Positions 7,510 to 12,365 of a DNA stretch of 12,365 nucleotides are shown piece by piece. The position numbers and the translations under genes were made by a program. A model generated the notes under the pieces. It had not been told where the DNA came from and searched no databases. It saw nothing but the letters and a program-made list of their open reading frames with translations. The first letter of the stretch is position 1, and each line of letters begins with the position of its first letter. The stretch comes from a bacterium (lineage in GTDB: Bacteria; Patescibacteriota; Minisyncoccia; Minisyncoccales; JAGGSE01). The stretch lies in contig JAGGSE010000068.1 in NCBI GenBank assembly GCA_021159225.1, positions 1 through 12,365 of the forward strand. The letters run 5' to 3'.

Positions 7510-7768
7510 TTTCTTTGTTTATTAGTTTGGCTATTTTTGCCTTTTTTCTGCTTGCGGCATTTTTTTTGATAACCCCGGTCTTTGCTGCCTTGTCTATGGA
7601 CTTGTATATCATCGGTAGCAGTTTTTTTGCCTGCTCAGTTTTTTTTAGTTGAATAAAATCCTTTGCCTGTTTAATCAGGGCTTTTATCTTTCTTTTTTTC
7701 TGGCGGTTTCTTGCTCTTCTTTTTAGATTCTGTCTCAGGGCTTTTTTGGCGGATTTGGTAATAGGCAT
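7496..7768 (-). CDS. rpsT: 30S ribosomal protein S20
   Basis: S20 binds 16S rRNA in the body of the small ribosomal subunit during assembly. The 90-residue, lysine-rich helical protein begins MPITKSAKKALRQN and carries the diagnostic AAKTGVIKKNAASRKKAKIA near its C-terminus. The frame is open for 12 more codons upstream to an ATG at 7804, but the family start is the MPxxKSAKK methionine at 7768, and a promoter occupies the extra stretch. The gene faces holA, and the two coding sequences overlap by 14 bases at their 3' ends, leaving no room for a terminator between them. Regulation appears to be from its own promoter with a very short or absent leader. Confidence 0.97.
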   Translation of the reverse strand: MPITKSAKKALRQNLKRRARNRQKKRKIKALIKQAKDFIQLKKTEQAKKLLPMIYKSIDKAAKTGVIKKNAASRKKAKIAKLINKETKSP

Positions 7769-7775
7769 ATCTTTT

Positions 7776-7804
7776 AAGATACCATAGATAAGAAAATGTT
7801 GCAA
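7776..7804 (-). promoter_or_regulatory. Extended -10 promoter of rpsT, placed for a leaderless mRNA
   Basis: Reading the minus strand, TTGCAA (7804-7799), a 17-base spacer, then TATCTT (7781-7776), with TGG immediately before the -10 giving a TG-N extension. Only seven bases separate the -10 from the rpsT ATG at 7768, so transcription would begin at or next to the start codon. No Shine-Dalgarno lies in those seven bases. Confidence 0.6.
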
Positions 7805-7922
7805 TACCTACGTATTAGCAGTTTCTCAGGATAGCAAGGTCTGGGAGCATCAATGGTTAATATCGTACTAAACAGGAGTTTGTTTCTGATAAAGAACTAC
7901 CGGTCTCTGGTTCTGTTTTGTT
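7805..7922. other. Intergenic region between rpsT and the DUF1460 gene
   Basis: 118 bases with no coding signal. An imperfect hairpin, AGAAC (7893-7897) pairing with GTTCT (7910-7914) around ACCGGT, is followed on the plus strand by a T-rich run (GTTTTGTTTT). On the minus strand, which would end the DUF1460 transcript, no T-tract follows. A weak terminator is possible but not convincing. No tRNA fold was found on either strand. Confidence 0.35.
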
Positions 7923-8915
7923 TTAGCCCATGGGAACCCCTTTGACATCTCCTACTTTAAACAGAACTATCCCATCAAACCTTGGTCTACCATTCTTGCC
8001 AAAGTAGTATTTAAAGAAATCATCAGCCACTACCTTTTTTCTAACCGAACTAGCATGGAAGAGAATCCTCCCATCAAACAAAAATCCCTCATGCCTTACA
8101 TCCAGTCCAATTTTCTCATCGCCCTCTCTTATAAAAGCAATCCCAACTGCTTTAGGGAAATTAGCGAGTAGGTCTCTTGTAATATACTGGCTGGGGATAT
8201 ACCTCATTATTATCTCCTTTTCCCAGTTGATATCTATCAAGCGCTTGCCATCTGCTTTAGGTTTATTTAAAATTATCCTCTTCTCTTCTGTCTTACCCTT
8301 ACCAGCAATTTGCCCAGTAATATCCTGAAAATAGGGCGAGACCGCATTGCGGTCAGTGGTGAAATGAAGTCGATTCTCAAAGGTTGTCTGGCCTGGGCTT
8401 CGGTAGTTCAAATATTTCATCATCTCCCTTGCCTCCTTTAAATCTTGAGAATAAAGCAAAGCCACATTGGTCAAAACAAATACAGTGCAATCTGTTACGT
8501 CCAATCTAAAAATGGGGTCTTTGTCTCTTCCTGATTCCTCGCCCAGACAACCCAGGTGATAGGGAGTGCCAAGACGCAAAATAGATAAAGCCTTAAGCCT
8601 ATCTGCCTTATCTGGAAATCGTTCTTGAATCTCTGGTAAAATCCTGTTAACCTCATCTTCGGTTAGGTTATATAATTTCTTCTGCTGATTGACCCATTGC
8701 CAGTCAGTCTCTGCTGGTTCTTTGGGCAATATCTTTTTTTCTGCCTTTTCCTTTTCCTTGTTTACAATTAGCGGTTTTTTGGTTTCAATTTTAACTTCTT
8801 TGGAAGGACCTGGTTTAAGAGGGTTTACTTTTCTTTCTTTCATAACCCCACCAACAGTAATCCCTGCTACTACTATAGTTATTGTTAGAATAAGATATCT
8901 TAGATTTTTAGCCAT
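7923..8915 (-). CDS. Membrane-anchored DUF1460 (NlpC/P60-like) putative amidase/peptidase
   Basis: The 330-residue protein has an N-terminal hydrophobic anchor or signal (about 5-24), a charged Pro/Lys-rich linker (26-70), and a C-terminal domain matching DUF1460, a papain-fold family related to N-acetylmuramoyl-L-alanine amidases. The matching parts are LGTPYHLGCLG (115-124), LDVTDCTVFVL with the likely nucleophile C143, ENRLHFTTD (180-188), DIT (198-200), DVRHEGFLFDG with likely catalytic H275, and LFHASS (285-290). The probable substrate is peptidoglycan or a gamma-D-Glu/L-Ala type bond outside the membrane; this is inferred from the family. It lies 50 bases downstream of a sensor kinase on the same strand, so it is likely the last gene of that operon. 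The linker holds NPLKPGP (31-37), which also occurs in the large surface protein upstream. Only a weak purine run precedes the ATG. Confidence 0.85.
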   Translation of the reverse strand: MAKNLRYLILTITIVVAGITVGGVMKERKVNPLKPGPSKEVKIETKKPLIVNKEKEKAEKKILPKEPAETDWQWVNQQKKLYNLTEDEVNRILPEIQERFPDKADRLKALSILRLGTPYHLGCLGEESGRDKDPIFRLDVTDCTVFVLTNVALLYSQDLKEAREMMKYLNYRSPGQTTFENRLHFTTDRNAVSPYFQDITGQIAGKGKTEEKRIILNKPKADGKRLIDINWEKEIIMRYIPSQYITRDLLANFPKAVGIAFIREGDEKIGLDVRHEGFLFDGRILFHASSVRKKVVADDFFKYYFGKNGRPRFDGIVLFKVGDVKGVPMG

Positions 8916-8965
8916 ATCTCTTTCTCGTTAACTCTGTCTATTCTTCCTCTATCTTTCACTTTCGC

Positions 8966-10297
8966 TCAAGAGGCTAAAGGGAAAATAAGGGTAAACTTTG
9001 AGCCCTTTCCTTCCATGCTTTCTAAGAATATCTGTCCGCCCATTTTTTGGCAGAGTTCTTTGCTAATCCACAGCCCCAGCCCGGTTCCTGGAATATCGGC
9101 GGTTTCCCTGGTTCTAACCCGGTAGAACTTTTGGAAAAGTTTTGTTTGGGCTTGGGCCGAGATGCCTATTCCGGTATCTACTACCGAGATGTGGTATTTT
9201 TTTCTTATTTTATCTGCCTGGGTTTCAATTTTTACCCACCCCTTGGGCGTATATTTGATAGCATTATTGACAAGATTGAAGATGATCTCTCGTAGTCGGT
9301 TGGGGTTTGCCATAATATAAAGCGGTTCCTCCCGGGGCTGAAAGACTAATTTCAGGCCCTTTTTCTGGGCCTTCAGTTCTAACTCTTTAATTACTTCCTT
9401 GATGACAGTTTCCGGCTGAATTCTCTTTGGAGTGATATCCAGCCGGCCCTGCTGGATTCTGGAAACCTGGAGAATGTCGTCAATAAGATTCCCCAGGTTT
9501 TTTGCCGAGATATCAATCCTCCGCAGGTATTCTTTTTCCTCTTCATCTAGGGAGGGCTCAATTTTTTCACTCAGGACCTCAATGTAGCCCCTGATATTTA
9601 TAATAGGACTGCGAAGTTCATGGGTTGCCATTCTGATAAACTCATCCTTCATTCTGTCAACTTCCTGAAGTTTTTTGTAGAGGGCTACATAGGAAAAGAG
9701 TCGGGTATGCTGGAGGATAAGAAAGAGGATGAGGACGTTGGCAATAATAACAATGGCATAACTGATATGAATTAAGCGGGTGATTAAAAGGTCGGATTGC
9801 TCCAAAGAAAGAGCCAGAGAGACAATGCCTATTTTTTTTCCTGTTTGGGGATCAAAAATTGGTTTGTCAACCCTCCAGAACCTTGTTCCGTTTATTTTTA
9901 TTTTCTTGGCTGTGGCTTGGCCTTGAGACCAGCTTATAGCCAAGGAAGGATCAGAAATAAACGCCCCTATTTCTTTTGGGTCCTGAGAGGCAATAATTTT
10001 AAATTCTCCGTTTTCCTGCTTTATAAAGCGGAGTTTTTTGATTTCAGGATTTTCTTTTGTGATTTGCTCAATTTTTCTTTCTAGAATATTTGGCTGGGAA
10101 AGGAGCCCGGGCGTGAAGACATTAATGATGTTTTCTGCCAAAATGGCTTTTGTTTGAAGGACACTGTTGATGTTTTTCTGAAAGGCATTGACGCTGAAGA
10201 GGGTAACAAGGTAGAAGACAAGGGGGATAAAGATAATTAAGAAAAGAGAATATAGAATTCCAGGATAGGTTTTTATAAATTTAAGAAACTTAAACAT
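8966..10297 (-). CDS. Membrane sensor histidine kinase
   Basis: This is a complete 443-residue kinase: TM1 about 14-36, an extracytoplasmic sensor of about 140 residues (37-176) ending RVDKPIFDPQTGKKIGIVSLALS, a PAS/Cache-like pattern, and TM2 about 177-198. A short linker without a HAMP domain follows, then HisKA with MATHELRSPI (H226) and HATPase_c with N-box FNLVNNAIKYTP (N344, N345), G1 DTGIGI (374-379) and G2 GTGLGLWIS (404-412). No response regulator is encoded beside it; the receiver-only pair at 3331-4089 is the nearest candidate. Its ATG lies eight bases inside the end of the surface-protein gene, and the purine run AGGAAGAGGAG just ahead can serve as Shine-Dalgarno, so translation is likely coupled. 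Co-expression suggests it monitors the surface protein or the envelope. Confidence 0.95.
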   Translation of the reverse strand: MFKFLKFIKTYPGILYSLFLIIFIPLVFYLVTLFSVNAFQKNINSVLQTKAILAENIINVFTPGLLSQPNILERKIEQITKENPEIKKLRFIKQENGEFKIIASQDPKEIGAFISDPSLAISWSQGQATAKKIKINGTRFWRVDKPIFDPQTGKKIGIVSLALSLEQSDLLITRLIHISYAIVIIANVLILFLILQHTRLFSYVALYKKLQEVDRMKDEFIRMATHELRSPIINIRGYIEVLSEKIEPSLDEEEKEYLRRIDISAKNLGNLIDDILQVSRIQQGRLDITPKRIQPETVIKEVIKELELKAQKKGLKLVFQPREEPLYIMANPNRLREIIFNLVNNAIKYTPKGWVKIETQADKIRKKYHISVVDTGIGISAQAQTKLFQKFYRVRTRETADIPGTGLGLWISKELCQKMGGQIFLESMEGKGSKFTLIFPLAS

Positions 10298-12095
10298 TTC
10301 TCCTCTTCCTGGCTAAAATATCAATTATAATAAGGGCAATTGTCAGGCATAATATAACAATAGAAAGAATCAAGATAGTAAAAGGGCCTCTTAATTTTTC
10401 AACAGGCGAGACGGCTTCAGCAGGGGTTTCAAGAATTCTGAAGACATTTTCTCCTTTTTTGACGAAGACAAATGTTTCAGAGCGTGCCTTGATTTGCCCT
10501 TGATTGTCGGTCAGCGTAGCATAAACAGTGTGTTGACCGTCACCTAGGGGCTTGTCCAGGGTGTACTCCCAATGACCACTACTATCTGTTTTGACTACAA
10601 CCACTATCGGTTTGGAGAAAATAAACAAGGTAATAAAAGAGTTTGGCAAGCCCTTCCCGCTGAATTTTAATCCCTTTCCTCCTTGGGGCAAGGTAACTAC
10701 TTCTACCCTTTCTACTTTGTAGATGTCCGTTTTTTGAGGTAGAACCTTCTTGGGACTTTGATAGACAATTTTTCCGGCTGGCCCCGGTTTTAATGGATTA
10801 AAACCTGCCACATATTCGTCTCCATCAAGGAAGCCGTCTCCATCTGAATCAGGATTAAAGGGGTTGGTTCCTATCGCTATCTCTTCTTTGTCCGAGAGAC
10901 CATCATTATCTGAATCCTTAACCAATATCGTCTGTTTTTTAATTTTCTCTGCTGTTTCTTTCTCAACCTTCTTCTCTAAACTTTTCAGAAGAGGATTGAT
11001 TTTTATCTTAGCCGCCTTTTTGGTTCTAAAAACTGTGCTTGTCACCTGAACTGCCTCTAATGGCTTTGAGACATTGTCAATTGCCTTTATTATTTCGTTT
11101 ATCTTTTTTTCTTTCTCTTTTTTAATTTTGCCTAATTTACTTTTAGCGGCCTCTAACTGTTTATTGATTTCTTCTTTTTCTTTCTGATGACTTTTCAATA
11201 CCTCTTTTATTATCTTTTTAGAGGTTGTTACTGGCGAGGTTTCCAATTTTTTCTGAACAGATTTAATTTTATTGTCTATTTTTTTCTTCTCTTTCTCCTT
11301 TTTGGTTATTTCTTCTTCGGTCATCTTTTCTTCCTCGGTTTTTTTAGCCAATTCCTCTATCCCCTCTGCCACTACCTTACTTGCTTCTTGAACGCTTTTG
11401 TCAACTTCTGATTCTATAATTTTCTTTTTTTCTTCGGGGATGGCCTTCTTTGCTTCCTCCGCTATCTTTTTAATTTCTTCTGTTATCTTCTTTTTTGTCT
11501 TTTCCTTTGCTATGGATATTTCTTCTTCTTGTTTTTCAATCTCCTGTCTGACCTGGCATATCTCTTCTTTTAGTTTGTTTTCTTTTTCTTGGTCATAAGG
11601 AACTTGATTTTCAATTTCAATGTTAATTCTTGAACTTTCATATTCGCCATATTTATTGCTAATTTTTACAAAAAGTTCATAGTTGCCATTGGGAGAGAGA
11701 TTTGTGTCCCAAGAGTATTCCCAGATATCCTTTTCCTTTGATTGCGCCTTTCCTAGATAAACAGGAAGGATTGCTCCTGACAATTGGTAATAGATTTCAA
11801 CTGAATCAGCGCCTTTTACCCTGCCTTTTATCTCAAATTTTTCCTTTAGTTTTTCTCCTGCTTTGGGCTGGATAAATTGAAACTCTGGAGCAATATCCTC
11901 CACTGCTTTTCCGCTTGGGGCGGAAGAAATTTCTTCTCCTTCTGCCTTTTCTTTGGGCTGATGAGGGATAAGGCTTTCTGTTCCTACTTTTATTTCTTTG
12001 CCTTCAATTTTTTTCATCGCCCAGATATTAACCGGTCCCGACGACAAACCAGCCACCAGCCCAATGAGGACAAATATAGAAAGTATTTTTTTCAT
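10290..12095 (-). CDS. Secreted bitopic surface protein: Ig-like domain, coiled-coil stalk, TSP3-like Ca2+ loops, Ig-like domain, C-terminal TM
   Basis: The function is not recognised. The 601-residue protein starts with a signal peptide (1 to about 26, possible cleavage after NIWA). It continues with an Ig-like domain (about 71-163; FIQPKAGEKLKEKFEIKG, WEYSWDTNLSPNGNYELFV) and a Lys/Glu-rich coiled coil (about 168-390). Two calcium-binding loops of TSP3/EF-hand type come next (DSDNDGLSDKEE 394-405; DSDGDGFLDGDE 416-427, joined by GTNPFNP). A second Ig-like domain (about 470-547; GHWEYTLDKPLGDGQHTVYATL), a TM segment (about 572-594) and ARKRRN at the end complete it. The expected topology is outside body, cytoplasmic tail, so the coiled coil would form a stalk tens of nanometres long. 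An AGGGGAG Shine-Dalgarno lies eight bases before the ATG, inside the end of the RtcB-tail ORF. The eight-base overlap with the histidine kinase suggests the two act together. Confidence 0.85.
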   Translation of the reverse strand: MKKILSIFVLIGLVAGLSSGPVNIWAMKKIEGKEIKVGTESLIPHQPKEKAEGEEISSAPSGKAVEDIAPEFQFIQPKAGEKLKEKFEIKGRVKGADSVEIYYQLSGAILPVYLGKAQSKEKDIWEYSWDTNLSPNGNYELFVKISNKYGEYESSRINIEIENQVPYDQEKENKLKEEICQVRQEIEKQEEEISIAKEKTKKKITEEIKKIAEEAKKAIPEEKKKIIESEVDKSVQEASKVVAEGIEELAKKTEEEKMTEEEITKKEKEKKKIDNKIKSVQKKLETSPVTTSKKIIKEVLKSHQKEKEEINKQLEAAKSKLGKIKKEKEKKINEIIKAIDNVSKPLEAVQVTSTVFRTKKAAKIKINPLLKSLEKKVEKETAEKIKKQTILVKDSDNDGLSDKEEIAIGTNPFNPDSDGDGFLDGDEYVAGFNPLKPGPAGKIVYQSPKKVLPQKTDIYKVERVEVVTLPQGGKGLKFSGKGLPNSFITLFIFSKPIVVVVKTDSSGHWEYTLDKPLGDGQHTVYATLTDNQGQIKARSETFVFVKKGENVFRILETPAEAVSPVEKLRGPFTILILSIVILCLTIALIIIDILARKRRNV

Positions 12096-12100
12096 AGTTT

Positions 12101-12304
12101 TTACTCCCCTTTGATTACGGCAAGGGGAGATAATTTTGCCACCTTTTTGGCTAAATTGGCATTGTCGACGACCTTTATTACTTCTTCAATATCTTTATAG
12201 GCCAGGGGTGCCTCTTCAGCAATTCCCCTCATACTCCAACATCTTATAATTATTCCTTTTGATTCTAACTCTTTTATCATTTCTTGTCCAGAAATCCGCC
12301 TCAT
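12101..12304 (-). CDS. rtcB: Short ORF encoding only the C-terminal tail of RNA ligase RtcB
   Basis: Full RtcB proteins (about 400-490 residues) join 2',3'-cyclic phosphate and 5'-OH RNA ends with GTP and Mn2+. This ORF encodes 67 residues that match just the last part: GQEMIKELESKGIIIR, then IAEEAPLAYKDIEEVIKVVD, then VAKLSPLAVIKGE. The terminal VIKG lysine (K65) corresponds to the guanylate-contacting lysine near the C-terminus of characterised RtcB. The nucleotidylated histidine and the metal sites are absent. An in-frame TAG lies only two codons upstream of the ATG (12311-12313), so it cannot simply extend. AGGAG sits three bases before the ATG, rather close. Five bases separate its stop from the surface-protein gene, whose Shine-Dalgarno lies in its last codons. 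It may be a remnant, half of a split gene or a rearranged copy; no activity is expected alone. Confidence 0.75.
   Translation of the reverse strand: MRRISGQEMIKELESKGIIIRCWSMRGIAEEAPLAYKDIEEVIKVVDNANLAKKVAKLSPLAVIKGE
12104..12110 (-). promoter_or_regulatory. Shine-Dalgarno of the surface-protein gene
   Basis: AGGGGAG on the minus strand, eight bases ahead of the ATG at 12095 and embedded in the last codons of the RtcB-tail ORF. It is the strongest ribosome-binding site in the window; the plus-strand genes have almost none. It fixes the start of the surface protein and suggests high or coupled translation. Confidence 0.7.
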
Positions 12305-12363
12305 TTGCTCCTATTCTGTAATAAAGGAATCCTCCACGCTTCAATATTGTTATTAAAAATGAT
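12301..12363 (-). CDS. Possible 3' end of an upstream gene running off the window
   Basis: A frame open from the window edge gives 20 residues ending EAWRIPLLQNRSK and stops at TGA (12303-12301), which overlaps the ATG of the RtcB-tail ORF as ATGA. That arrangement is typical of coupled genes in this window, but 20 codons are too few to prove coding, and the product is not recognised. The stretch could equally be a promoter region. Confidence 0.25.
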   Translation of the reverse strand: MIFNNNIEAWRIPLLQNRSK

Positions 12364-12365
12364 TT

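Noticed and set aside
7769..7804. Longer rpsT product starting at the ATG at 7804 (12 extra residues)
   Set aside because: S20 proteins begin at the MPxxKSAKK methionine, and the extra bases form a good promoter instead.
7805..7922. A tRNA or structured RNA in the rpsT-DUF1460 gap
   Set aside because: GGTTC-like sequence occurs, but no acceptor stem, D arm or anticodon arm could be built on either strand; the hairpins seen are five base pairs or less.
10864..12200. Several plus-strand frames rich in Phe/Leu/Ser opposite the surface protein
   Set aside because: They are the expected mirror of Lys/Glu-rich coiled-coil codons on the minus strand, not membrane proteins.
1..12365. Alternative genetic code (UGA as glycine), CRISPR array, insertion sequence or prophage
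   Set aside because: TGA ends two full-length kinases at the expected place; no regularly spaced repeats, transposase, integrase or terminal inverted repeats were seen.

Overview
The window looks like a chromosomal segment of an AT-rich, small-genome bacterium, most likely from the Candidate Phyla Radiation (Patescibacteria). The reasons are a class I lysyl-tRNA synthetase, stand-alone receiver proteins with the 'LIKxxF' ending common in that group, tight gene packing with stop-start overlaps, and few Shine-Dalgarno sequences. This placement is inference; there is no rRNA or other decisive marker. TGA ends two long genes here, so the UGA-to-glycine recoding of some CPR lineages does not apply.

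Left part (about 1-4090, + strand) is a signalling block. It opens with a membrane-anchored protein that reads as a circularly permuted, ligand-depleted UPF0173/UlaG-type metallo-beta-lactamase domain. Next come a membrane sensor (TM, outside domain, TM, HAMP, coiled coil) with no kinase domain, and a soluble coiled coil-PAS-HisKA-HATPase kinase whose ATG overlaps the sensor's stop by one base (TAATG). Two tandem receiver-only response regulators follow, headed by their own sigma70-like promoter (TTGACA-N18-TAGAAT). The sensor and kinase together make one complete histidine kinase split into two polypeptides.

Middle part (about 4104-7768) is housekeeping: formamidopyrimidine-DNA glycosylase (mutM), class I lysyl-tRNA synthetase, DNA polymerase III delta subunit (holA), and convergent rpsT (S20), whose 3' end overlaps holA by 14 bases. 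rpsT has an extended -10 promoter placed so that its mRNA would be leaderless.

Right part (about 7923-12304, - strand) looks like an envelope operon, read from right to left. It starts with a 67-codon ORF matching only the C-terminal tail of the RNA ligase RtcB. Then comes a 601-residue secreted, bitopic protein (signal peptide, Ig-like domain, about 220 residues of K/E-rich coiled coil, two TSP3/EF-hand-like calcium loops, second Ig-like domain, C-terminal TM). It overlaps by 8 bases a complete membrane histidine kinase, which is followed after 50 bases by a membrane-anchored DUF1460 (NlpC/P60-like) putative amidase. A surface stalk, a sensor kinase and a wall hydrolase in one transcription unit suggest cell-envelope or surface-contact sensing. 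The two receiver-only regulators on the other strand are the only response regulators visible and could serve both kinases.

The observations most worth following up are the permuted dead metallo-beta-lactamase beside a split histidine kinase, the stalk/kinase/hydrolase operon, and the isolated RtcB tail. No stretch longer than about 155 bases lacks a gene, and no tRNA, rRNA, CRISPR array or insertion sequence was seen.
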